From Panacibacter ginsenosidivorans (GTDB lineage: Bacteria > Bacteroidota > Bacteroidia > Chitinophagales > Chitinophagaceae), in the NCBI RefSeq assembly GCF_007971225.1, contig NZ_CP042435.1, positions 2,979,501-3,043,500 of the forward strand: a stretch of DNA of 64,000 nucleotides. The letters are read 5' to 3'. The notes under the pieces were generated by a model. It was not told the origin of the DNA and made no database searches. It saw nothing but the letters and a program-made list of their open reading frames with translations. The position numbers were made by a program, and so were the translations under genes. Within the stretch, counting starts at the first letter, position 1. Each line of letters starts with the position of its first letter. Below are positions 8,543-15,897 of the stretch, one piece after another.

Positions 8543-9802
8543 TTGGTACTCTTACGCCACGGACCTTTTTTGAAAGCTGTTTTTTTACATAGCCTTACTG
8601 CCTTTGGCGGGCCTCAAGGCCATTTTGGTATGATGTTGCGGACTTTTGTGCACGGTCGCCACGATCTAACGGAGCAGGAATTGTTGGATTATAATGCTTT
8701 CTGCCAAATGCTACCTGGCGCCTCATCTACGCAAACGCTTACGCTTATAGGTTATAAGAGGGGTGGACTAACCCTTGCAATAATTACCTTGATCATCTGG
8801 ATCATGCCCGCCAGTTTGTTAATGGGCGGGTTATCGTTTCTGTTGGAGTACTTAGATAAGCGCTATATGAGTACAGAATTGTTTAAGTTTATTCAACCTA
8901 TGGCAGTAGGATTTATTGCGTTTTCAGCTTTTCGTATGTCTAAAATCTCCATTAATAATACTATTACAAGAATTATAATGGTAGTGGCGGCAATTAGTAC
9001 TTTTTTGCTTTTTAACACGCCATTTATATTTCCAATTATTATTGTGTTGGGTGGAATTGTCACCAACTTTAGTGATAAACGAATTCCTCAAAAAGGGGTT
9101 CCACCTAAAAAGATCAATTGGGGAAATATGGTTATTTTTCTTGGGTTGTTTATTATTGCTGGTTACTTCAGTGAAACTGCGCGTAAAGAAGACTGGAAAA
9201 ATAGGGGGGCATATAATCTGTTTGAAAATTTTTATCGTTTTGGCAGCCTGGTATTTGGGGGTGGGGATGTGCTTATGCCTATGATGTACCAGCAGTATGT
9301 AGTAAGGCCAGATGTGCAACGGATAGAAACCGAAAACCCTAAAGTGTTGAAAATCAGTAAGGAGGATTTTCTTACTGGCTCGGGAATGGTACGAGCCATA
9401 CCTGGCCCTGTATTTTCAATTGGCGCTTACATGGGTGGTATGGCCTTAAAAGATAGAGAACCCCAACCTACGATGCAGATATTCGGTTGTATTATTGGCG
9501 CGGTGGCCATTTTTCTACCAAGCGCTTTGCTGGTGCTTTTCTTTTTTCCAGTATGGCATAATCTAAAAAAATACGCAGTTATTTTTCGATCACTTGAAGG
9601 AATAAATGCTGCAGTCGTAGGCATTATGATTGCTGCGACATTTGTATTGATGAAGAGTATTTCCTTCGATATAATAGACGGAACAGCTATACCGCTGATG
9701 AATATCATCGTTATCACCGGAACTTTTCTTGCATTAAGCTTCACGAAAATACGAGCCCCCTTTATTGTACTTTTCTGTCTTTTGCTCGGCAGGCTGCTGT
9801 AA
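8543..9802 (+). CDS. chrA: Chromate transporter, two-domain ChrA type
   Basis: The 419-residue polytopic protein has two related CHR domains. The first carries [11 protein letters not shown] (about residues 21-31) and [16 protein letters not shown]. The second (after about residue 230) carries [11 protein letters not shown] and [16 protein letters not shown]. Characterised members export chromate, probably by proton antiport; the natural substrate here is unknown. No ATG precedes the conserved region. An in-frame TAG at 8537-8539 limits the start to the TTG at 8543, giving a family-like N-terminus with [11 protein letters not shown]. It stands alone, with no chromate-resistance partner genes. 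Confidence 0.85.
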   Translation: MVLLRHGPFLKAVFLHSLTAFGGPQGHFGMMLRTFVHGRHDLTEQELLDYNAFCQMLPGASSTQTLTLIGYKRGGLTLAIITLIIWIMPASLLMGGLSFLLEYLDKRYMSTELFKFIQPMAVGFIAFSAFRMSKISINNTITRIIMVVAAISTFLLFNTPFIFPIIIVLGGIVTNFSDKRIPQKGVPPKKINWGNMVIFLGLFIIAGYFSETARKEDWKNRGAYNLFENFYRFGSLVFGGGDVLMPMMYQQYVVRPDVQRIETENPKVLKISKEDFLTGSGMVRAIPGPVFSIGAYMGGMALKDREPQPTMQIFGCIIGAVAIFLPSALLVLFFFPVWHNLKKYAVIFRSLEGINAAVVGIMIAATFVLMKSISFDIIDGTAIPLMNIIVITGTFLALSFTKIRAPFIVLFCLLLGRLL

Positions 9803-9906
9803 TAATAAGATGAAGATTTTTGAAACCGGTTTGCAATACAACTATTTAATTTTATGCGTCGTATACATCAGGGCTTAATTATTGGTCAGCAAAAAGAAAG
9901 GCTTTC

Positions 9907-10479
9907 TCATTTCTTATAGTAGCCACAAGCTTTAATTTCTTCAACGGGCTTATCTGGAACAAGGTATCTTATTGATTTTCCGTTCTTTATAAGCTCCCTG
10001 ATAGCCGTAGCAGAGATATCAAGCCTGGGTGCGTCCTTAAGAATTACAGTATTTGGATTTGAGTCTTTAATCTCAAAACCAGGTCTATTATAGATAATGA
10101 TCCTGTAGTTGGCAATAATTCGCTCAGGATTTTTCCATTTATGAATGTTCTGGAAACTATCGGAGCCCATAATAATAGAGAATTCATGTCCGGGGTATTT
10201 TTCTTTAAGATAAGCAAGTGTATCAATGGTATAGGATGGGCGAGGTAATTTAAACTCAACATCAGATGCTACCATGGAGAGGTTGTCTTCAATGGCAAGT
10301 CTTACCAGATGAAGTCGCTGGTATTCATTCAAAAGTGAATTTGAATGCTTTAGCGGGTTTTGAGGAGAAACAATAAACCATATTTTTTTAATATCTAGGC
10401 TGTTCAGAACATGGTTCGCAATTATTAAATGCCCGATGTGAATGGGGTTAAATGAACCGAAATACAGACCGATTTTCAT
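9907..10479 (-). CDS. nadD: Nicotinate-nucleotide adenylyltransferase
   Basis: NadD converts nicotinate mononucleotide and ATP to deamido-NAD in NAD synthesis. It has 190 residues with the nucleotidyltransferase motif GSFNPIHIGH (about residues 8-17), a MGSDSF segment and the C-terminal ISATAIRELI motif. It starts 23 bases after the FeoA-domain gene on the same strand, so the two are probably co-transcribed. With nadA at 14.2 kb the window holds two steps of de novo NAD synthesis. Confidence 0.94.
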   Translation of the reverse strand: MKIGLYFGSFNPIHIGHLIIANHVLNSLDIKKIWFIVSPQNPLKHSNSLLNEYQRLHLVRLAIEDNLSMVASDVEFKLPRPSYTIDTLAYLKEKYPGHEFSIIMGSDSFQNIHKWKNPERIIANYRIIIYNRPGFEIKDSNPNTVILKDAPRLDISATAIRELIKNGKSIRYLVPDKPVEEIKACGYYKK

Positions 10480-10502
10480 GCAGGTAAAGATAAGAAGGGG
10501 AA

Positions 10503-10730
10503 TTATTCAGAATCTTCTACAAATATTTGATCGGCTTCATTCAACCGAAGGCTTAAATTATAACCTGCTACTGATATGGAAATTGGATCCCCAAGCGGTG
10601 CAACCTGCTCTACTCTGATTATTTCGCCGGGAATGCAACCCATTTCCATCAATTTTATAAAGATGTCGTCTTTTTCAAATGATTTTATAATTACTTTTTT
10701 GCCAACAGCTATCTGTGATAATCTTTTCAT
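10503..10730 (-). CDS. feoA: FeoA-domain protein (small SH3-like ferrous-iron-system protein)
   Basis: This is a 75-residue single-domain protein with the FeoA pattern: LSQIAVGKKV at the start, the KLMEMGCIPGEIIRVEQVAPLGDP core and SLRLNEADQIFVE near the end. FeoA normally assists the ferrous iron permease FeoB at the inner membrane, but no feoB is present here. The ATG at 10730 is preferred over a TTG at 10745, which falls inside the predicted promoter. nadD follows 23 bases later. The domain assignment is good; a role in iron uptake is not shown. Confidence 0.8.
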   Translation of the reverse strand: MKRLSQIAVGKKVIIKSFEKDDIFIKLMEMGCIPGEIIRVEQVAPLGDPISISVAGYNLSLRLNEADQIFVEDSE

Positions 10731-10742
10731 AATTGAAGAATG

Positions 10743-10750
10743 CAAATGTA
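10743..10750 (-). promoter_or_regulatory. Predicted -7 element of the feoA-nadD operon
   Basis: The minus strand reads TACATTTG, matching TAnnTTTG, with the ATG of the FeoA gene 12 bases downstream. Confidence 0.5.
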
Positions 10751-10804
10751 GTGCTGTATAACAGTTTTTTATTACGAATTTTGGAAGTCAAAAAAGAATA
10801 TGCA

Positions 10805-11260
10805 TTGCAAAAAGTTTATTTTCATTACGCAGATAGAAAGCTTACGATAGCAGGTAAAAACAAAATAAAGCAGACAGTTGAATTCCTATTCAGAAAAGAG
10901 AAACTAAAGCTGGACAAGCTTAACTATGTATTTTGCTCCGATGAGTATTTATTGCAGATAAATAATCAATTTCTTAACCATGATTTTTACACCGATATTA
11001 TAACCTTCGATCTATCAGAAACAAATAAGACCATCGGAGAGATATATATAAGCTTAGACCGTGTAAAAGATAATGCAATTCAAAGGGGCGTTTTTTTTAA
11101 AGAGGAATTATTGCGGGTTTTGTTTCACGGAGCCTTACATTTATGTGGCTATAAGGACAAGAAGAAAACAGAAATTAAAATCATGAGAGCGAAAGAAAAC
11201 TACTACATTAAAGCTTTTCATCTCATTAAAAAGTTTCCCGTGGAACATTTAAAAGGCTAG
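10805..11260 (+). CDS. ybeY: Endoribonuclease YbeY (rRNA maturation factor)
   Basis: YbeY is a single-strand endoribonuclease needed for 16S rRNA 3'-end maturation and ribosome quality control. The family signature HGALHLCGYKDK is present, giving two of the three usual zinc histidines. The third position, usually GYDH, is Asp-Lys here; from memory this variant is common in Bacteroidota. TDIITFDLSE and IGEIYISLDRV are also conserved. No in-frame ATG exists. Candidate starts are TTG at 10733, 10781 and 10805. The last gives 151 residues, close to the usual length, and begins just before the conserved YFHYAD segment. mnmG follows 50 bases later. Confidence 0.85.
   Translation: MQKVYFHYADRKLTIAGKNKIKQTVEFLFRKEKLKLDKLNYVFCSDEYLLQINNQFLNHDFYTDIITFDLSETNKTIGEIYISLDRVKDNAIQRGVFFKEELLRVLFHGALHLCGYKDKKKTEIKIMRAKENYYIKAFHLIKKFPVEHLKG
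11232..11247. promoter_or_regulatory. Degenerate parS-like palindrome inside the 3' end of ybeY
   Basis: AGTTTCCCGTGGAACA matches the parS consensus TGTTTCACGTGAAACA at 13 of 16 positions and is itself a near-palindrome. Its centre lies 39 bp from that of the better site at 11271. It may be coincidental. Confidence 0.3.
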
Positions 11261-11270
11261 AGGCGCTAGT

Positions 11271-11286
11271 TGTTTCACGTGAAGCA
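11271..11286. promoter_or_regulatory. parS: parS-like centromere site (ParB binding)
   Basis: TGTTTCACGTGAAGCA matches the parS consensus TGTTTCACGTGAAACA at 15 of 16 positions. It lies between ybeY and mnmG (gidA). ParB/Spo0J proteins bind such sites to segregate replication origins, and parS is usually origin-proximal. parA and parB are not in the window. Confidence 0.7.
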
Positions 11287-11310
11287 AATTATCATTCAAA
11301 ATCAAAAATT

Positions 11311-13179
11311 ATGTTCCGAGAATATGATGTGATTGTCGTCGGAGCAGGTCATGCTGGCTGTGAAGCAGCCGCAGCCGCGGCTAATCTTGGTAGTAATGTC
11401 TTATTGATAACAATGAACATGCAAACTATTGCCCAAATGAGTTGCAATCCGGCAATGGGTGGAATCGCAAAAGGTCAAATTGTGAGAGAGATAGATGCAA
11501 TGGGAGGATATAGTGGCATCGTTACAGATAAAAGTATGCTACAATTCAGAATGTTGAACAGAAGTAAAGGACCTGCAATGTGGAGTCCGAGAGCACAGAG
11601 TGATCGCATGTTATTTGCAACTACCTGGAGACAAATGTTGGAGGACTCGCCGAATGTTGATTTCTACCAGGACATGGTTAAATCAATAGTTCTAAAAAAG
11701 GGGAGGGCCTGTGGAGTGATAACTGGTTTAGGGCACGAAATAGTATCTAAAGCTGTAGTGATGACAAGTGGCACATTTTTGAATGGTATTATTCATATAG
11801 GGGAAAAGCAATTTGGCGGAGGAAGGGTGGCAGAAAAAGCAGCTAGCGGAATTACTGAACAATTAATAGAATATGGCTTTGAAAGCAATCGTTTAAAAAC
11901 CGGAACTCCTCCAAGAATTGATGGTCGTTCCCTTGATTATTCTAAAATGGAAGAGCAAAAAGGAGATGATGAAATCGTTGGTTTTTCATATTTAGATACA
12001 AAAAAAATAAGGCCCGAACAACAGAAGAGTTGTCATATAACTTATACAAATCAAAAAGTTCATGATATCTTAAAAACTGGTTTCGATCGAAGCCCGATGT
12101 TTACCGGTCGAATAGACGGCATAGGACCCAGATATTGTCCAAGCATTGAGGATAAAATTAATCGCTTTGCAGAAAGGGATAGACATCAATTATTTGTTGA
12201 ACCCGAAGGCTTTAATACTATTGAAATATATGTAAACGGCTTCTCTACATCTTTACCGGAAGAAGTACAATACGAAGCGCTTCGTAATATTAAAGGTTTT
12301 GAAAACGCTAAGATTTTCCGTCCTGGCTATGCAATAGAATATGATTACTTTCCTCCCACACAATTAAATCATTCGTTAGAAACAAAATTGGTTGCTAATC
12401 TTTTCTTTGCGGGGCAGGTAAATGGAACTACAGGCTATGAAGAGGCTGCTTGCCAAGGTTTTATGGCAGGTGTTAATGCACATCAAAAAGTTAACAATCT
12501 AGACCCATTTATTTTAAAACGCAGTGAAGCCTACATAGGCGTATTAATAGATGATCTTATAAGTAAAGGAACGGAAGAGCCATATCGCATGTTTACAAGC
12601 CGTGCAGAATATAGAACTCTTTTAAGACAGGATAATGCGGATTTACGGTTAACAGAAAAAAGTTTTCGCCTTGGTCTTGCTTCTCAGGAGAGAATGGAAA
12701 AAGTAATTAATAAAAGAAACCAGGTAGAATCTATTCATGGACTTCTTAAAAACATTTATATAGAACCCGACGAAATAAATACTTACTTAATCCAAATTGG
12801 TTCATCAACAATATCAGATAAACAAAAAGCAGCAAAAATACTATTAAGACCTAATGTGAATATTGAATCCCTTTTTAATTCAGTTCCTAAATTACAAGAA
12901 CTGAAAGAAAAATTCACCATCGATTCATTGCAACAAACAGAAATACAAATAAAATACGAACGCTACATAGAAAAGGAAAGAGACCTCGTAGTCCGCATGT
13001 CTGCTATGGAAGAATTATTAATTCCGGATTCGTTTAACTACGATAAAATAGCTGCACTCAGTAATGAAGCTTTACAAAAATTTAAAAAAATAAAACCAAG
13101 AACGTTAGGACAAGCCAGCAGGATAAGCGGTGTTAATCCGAGCGATGTACAAATATTAATGGTTTACATGGGCCGTTAA
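11311..13179 (+). CDS. mnmG: tRNA uridine-5-carboxymethylaminomethyl modification enzyme MnmG
   Basis: MnmG (GidA) works with MnmE to install the cmnm5 group at U34 of several tRNAs using FAD and methylene-tetrahydrofolate. The 622-residue protein has the FAD-binding GAGHAGCEAA (about residues 11-20), the family stretches NPAMGGIAKGQ and TGTPPRIDGRS, the GYEEAACQGFMAG region, and a helical C-terminus ending SGVNPSDVQILM. Length and motifs are complete. It follows ybeY by 50 bases with the parS-like site between them. In many bacteria mnmG is near the replication origin. Confidence 0.96.
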   Translation: MFREYDVIVVGAGHAGCEAAAAAANLGSNVLLITMNMQTIAQMSCNPAMGGIAKGQIVREIDAMGGYSGIVTDKSMLQFRMLNRSKGPAMWSPRAQSDRMLFATTWRQMLEDSPNVDFYQDMVKSIVLKKGRACGVITGLGHEIVSKAVVMTSGTFLNGIIHIGEKQFGGGRVAEKAASGITEQLIEYGFESNRLKTGTPPRIDGRSLDYSKMEEQKGDDEIVGFSYLDTKKIRPEQQKSCHITYTNQKVHDILKTGFDRSPMFTGRIDGIGPRYCPSIEDKINRFAERDRHQLFVEPEGFNTIEIYVNGFSTSLPEEVQYEALRNIKGFENAKIFRPGYAIEYDYFPPTQLNHSLETKLVANLFFAGQVNGTTGYEEAACQGFMAGVNAHQKVNNLDPFILKRSEAYIGVLIDDLISKGTEEPYRMFTSRAEYRTLLRQDNADLRLTEKSFRLGLASQERMEKVINKRNQVESIHGLLKNIYIEPDEINTYLIQIGSSTISDKQKAAKILLRPNVNIESLFNSVPKLQELKEKFTIDSLQQTEIQIKYERYIEKERDLVVRMSAMEELLIPDSFNYDKIAALSNEALQKFKKIKPRTLGQASRISGVNPSDVQILMVYMGR

Positions 13180-13216
13180 TTATTTTATATTAAATAAGCT
13201 CACTTATTACTCATCA

Positions 13217-13273
13217 ATACAAGAGTGCAACGCAACAATTGACGCTACTAGAAATACAGCCTGGTACATAAAA
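13217..13273. repeat. Dispersed inverted-repeat element, right half (type A')
   Basis: The arm ATACAAGAGTGCAACGCAA (13217-13235) differs from the A' consensus at two positions. The tail ends GCCTGGTACATAAAA. Confidence 0.72.
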
Positions 13274-13353
13274 TCTAAATTCCGGTTAAATAGAATTATT
13301 GTGATATTTCTTAAGCATGATATGTTTTAATATTACAGTTAAATAATTCGCTG

Positions 13354-14130
13354 TTGAAAATAATACTACACTTTTTTCTTTCATTTTTTTATATTTTTTG
13401 CTTTTCAAAAGCATCATATGCTCAGTTAAAATTAAGAGGGACTGTGTATGATTATTTTAGTAAAAAACCTCTTGATGCAGTAACAGTAATGACATCATCA
13501 GGTTTACATACTATATCAGATTCTTTGGGAAAATTTACAGTAACGGTTTCATCAAAAGATTCTGTATGGTTTTCTTTTCTTTCAAAAAATACATTAAAAT
13601 ATCCTGTTGATACAATAAGAGATCTATCAAATTTTGAGATTGCATTATATGTGGATGCGAAATGGCTTCCCGCAGTTAAAGTACGTAACAAAAATTATAC
13701 TCAGGATTCCATTCAAAACAGGGAAGATTACGCAAAGGTTTTTAACTTCAGAAAACCTACAGTAAGATTGAACTCTGCCTCTCCTAACAATTATACACCC
13801 GGCGCTGTTACTGTTGGCCTGGATATAAATGAATTTATAAACATGTTTCGTTTTAGACGTAACCGACAAATACTTTCTATGCAGGAACGTTTAGAAGAAC
13901 AGGAGCGTGAAAAATATGTCAATCATCGTTATACAAAATATCTGGTTGGTAAACTCACAGGTTTAAAATTCAATGCACTTGATTCGTTTATAGAAATAAG
14001 TAAGCCTTCTTATGAATTACTAATTACAATGAATGAAATTGAACTTGGCTACTACATCCAAAAAATATTTGCCATTTATCAGAATAACGGACGCATAGAA
14101 GATGCAATATTAAAAAAAGAAGACAATTAA
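13354..14130 (+). CDS. Secreted carboxypeptidase-regulatory-like (CarboxypepD_reg-like) domain protein
   Basis: The 258-residue protein has a signal peptide ending KASYAQ (about residue 24). A beta-sandwich of the carboxypeptidase-regulatory type follows: LRGTVYDYFSKKPLDAVTV then DSLGKFTV (about 26-105). The remainder is basic and helical, with RFRRNRQ and a Glu/Arg-rich stretch. In Bacteroidota such proteins sit in the periplasm or outer membrane and often lack enzymatic activity. The start is a TTG, since no ATG fits the signal peptide. The function is unknown. Confidence 0.7.
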   Translation: MKIILHFFLSFFYIFCFSKASYAQLKLRGTVYDYFSKKPLDAVTVMTSSGLHTISDSLGKFTVTVSSKDSVWFSFLSKNTLKYPVDTIRDLSNFEIALYVDAKWLPAVKVRNKNYTQDSIQNREDYAKVFNFRKPTVRLNSASPNNYTPGAVTVGLDINEFINMFRFRRNRQILSMQERLEEQEREKYVNHRYTKYLVGKLTGLKFNALDSFIEISKPSYELLITMNEIELGYYIQKIFAIYQNNGRIEDAILKKEDN

Positions 14131-14151
14131 TATTGATACAAGCAAATTCAT

Positions 14152-14181
14152 TTCATAGCATCACCTCTTGCGTCGCAATCC
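14152..14181. repeat. Partial dispersed repeat, hybrid left arm
   Basis: TTGCGTCGCAATC (14168-14180) is a truncated A core, but the preceding CATAGCATCACC matches the outer segment of B-type arms. No right arm was found. Confidence 0.55.
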
Positions 14182-14219
14182 TTTCATCTCCCGAATATAT
14201 ATCAACAACCAGAATTTGA

Positions 14220-15233
14220 TTATCCTCCCAAACCCGCAGCCTTACTAATTTCCAGCATTCTTTCAATAGGTTTTAAAGCAGCAACTCTTAATTGCTCCTC
14301 CATCAAAATTTCCGGTTGTTCATATTGCATGCAGAGATATAATTTTTCCAATGTATTTAATTTCATGTGTGGGCAATCATTACAAGCACAAGCATTATTT
14401 GGAGGTGCAGGAATAAATGTTTTATTCGGAGCATCTTTCTGCATCTGATGCAATATGCCAGTCTCCGTAGCAACAATAAATTCATTACAGCTATCATTAA
14501 TGGCATATTTCAAAAGTTGTGTAGTGCTGCCGATGAAATCAGCCACTTTAAGCACCGCTTCCTCACACTCAGGATGAGCTATCAACTTTGCTTTTGGGTG
14601 TCTTATTTTCAACCTGGTGATCTTCTCAAGGCTAAATATCTCATGTACCATACACGCACCATTCCACAAAACCATATTCCTTCCCGTTTTCTTATTGAGA
14701 TATGCTCCCAGGTTTTTATCAGGAGCAAAAATGATGGGTTGATCTTCAGGAACACTTTCAATTATTTTTTGTGCATTACTGCTTGTGCAGATAATATCAC
14801 TAAGTGCTTTTATATCAGCACTGCAGTTTATATAAGAAATAACAATATGATTTGGATGTTTCTCTTTAAATGCTTTGAACAAATCAGCAGGTGCGCTATC
14901 AGCAAGCGAACAGCCAGCTTTAAGATCTGGCAACAAAACTTTTTTTGAAGGATTTAAAATCTTTGCTGTTTCTGCCATAAAATGAACACCTGCAAAAACG
15001 ATCATATCTGCATTTGTTTTTACAGCCTGTTGCGCAAGGCCAAGACTATCCCCAATATAATCTGCAACATCCTGTATATCTGGTTCCTGGTAGTAATGCG
15101 CCAACAACACAGCATTCTTTTCTTTTTTTAATCGCTCTATTTCATGAAAAAGGTCCAGCGTTGGATCAATGTCAACATCAAGAAAACCTTTTTCCTGAAT
15201 TTTTCTTTTTGCTGTTGCAATGTTAATTTCCAT
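14220..15233 (-). CDS. nadA: Quinolinate synthase
   Basis: NadA condenses iminoaspartate and dihydroxyacetone phosphate to quinolinate in de novo NAD synthesis and carries an oxygen-sensitive [4Fe-4S] cluster. The 337-residue protein shows the three expected cluster cysteine regions: LKAGCSLAD (Cys108), WNGACMVHE (Cys194) and CACNDCPHM (Cys282, Cys284, Cys287). It also has the substrate motif [12 protein letters not shown]. No nadB or nadC is adjacent. The upstream 660-base gap is shared with the divergent foldase gene. Confidence 0.96.
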   Translation of the reverse strand: MEINIATAKRKIQEKGFLDVDIDPTLDLFHEIERLKKEKNAVLLAHYYQEPDIQDVADYIGDSLGLAQQAVKTNADMIVFAGVHFMAETAKILNPSKKVLLPDLKAGCSLADSAPADLFKAFKEKHPNHIVISYINCSADIKALSDIICTSSNAQKIIESVPEDQPIIFAPDKNLGAYLNKKTGRNMVLWNGACMVHEIFSLEKITRLKIRHPKAKLIAHPECEEAVLKVADFIGSTTQLLKYAINDSCNEFIVATETGILHQMQKDAPNKTFIPAPPNNACACNDCPHMKLNTLEKLYLCMQYEQPEILMEEQLRVAALKPIERMLEISKAAGLGG

Positions 15234-15322
15234 TGTAATAAATATATTAATACATTATTATTATAAAGACCTATTACTATTACGGCTGTTCATATCGGAA
15301 TAACTTATTTATCCCCAGAGTG

Positions 15323-15330
15323 CAAAGTTA
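15323..15330 (-). promoter_or_regulatory. Possible -7 element for nadA
   Basis: The minus strand reads TAACTTTG, matching TAnnTTTG. It would give a leader of roughly 80 bases before the nadA ATG. There is no clear -33 element. Confidence 0.3.
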
Positions 15331-15724
15331 ATTACACTTGATTTACTAACAGGAATAAACAAAAAATCCACAAGAAGCATTTCAATGCTGGTAATGTTTT
15401 TGCCTGGTTCTTAACAAGCGTTGATAAAATATCTGCAAATTTCCACAAATGCAAACCCACATTAAATGCACTGTTAATTAAGATGTCTGAAAATGTCAGC
15501 AATTTTTTCAAAAACAAGAGACGAGTGAAAAGAGGGCAATTTGTTCCACCTCTTTCCCCTTTTCAATTTCTTATTATGCGCTTTTATTAACAGGTTAATC
15601 ATCTTATTAACAGCTTTGTGTTTGAAAATAAATATGACCTATTAATGCTAATAATATTAATAATTGCCTATACAAAAGGAAGCTTATATTAAATAATTTG
15701 AGAAAAACCCATTATTGATATTTT

Positions 15725-15780
15725 GTACAAGTGAGTGACACAACGAAGCTGCCATAATAATATTTGCCCGTAACAAAGCT
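15725..15780. repeat. Dispersed inverted-repeat element, right half (type B')
   Basis: The arm GTACAAGTGAGTGACACAA is at 15725-15743. The tail ends GCCCGTAACAAAGCT at 15766-15780. The left arm was not recognised. Confidence 0.75.
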
Positions 15781-15838
15781 TTATAAACAGTTTTAGGGTT
15801 TAAAAATAGCTTATACTTACCACTCAAGTTATTCACAA

Positions 15839-15869
15839 TTTGTTCAAATGTTTTATTACCCTATTTTTG
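15839..15869 (+). promoter_or_regulatory. Bacteroidota-type promoter of the ppiD-like gene
   Basis: TTTG at 15839-15842 and TATTTTTG at 15862-15869 are separated by 19 bp, matching the TTTG/TAnnTTTG promoter with standard spacing. The ATG is at 15898. This is the clearest promoter in the window. Confidence 0.65.
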
Positions 15870-15897
15870 CCATCCTCTAAAAACCATATATAATATT

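Larger units (their letters stand above)
15234..15897. other. AT-rich gene-free region between divergent nadA and ppiD-like genes
   Basis: No convincing gene is visible. It contains TTATCCCCA at 15309, TTATTAACA at 15584 and 15604 (20 bp apart) and TTATTCACA at 15829, all within one mismatch of the DnaA-box pattern TTATNCACA. It also holds one half copy of the dispersed repeat and promoters for both flanking genes. A replication-origin role is possible but unproven. Confidence 0.35.

Noticed and set aside
15332-15517. A 61-codon minus-strand frame between nadA and the ppiD-like gene
   Set aside because: No recognisable features, and it lies in AT-rich DNA where such frames arise by chance.
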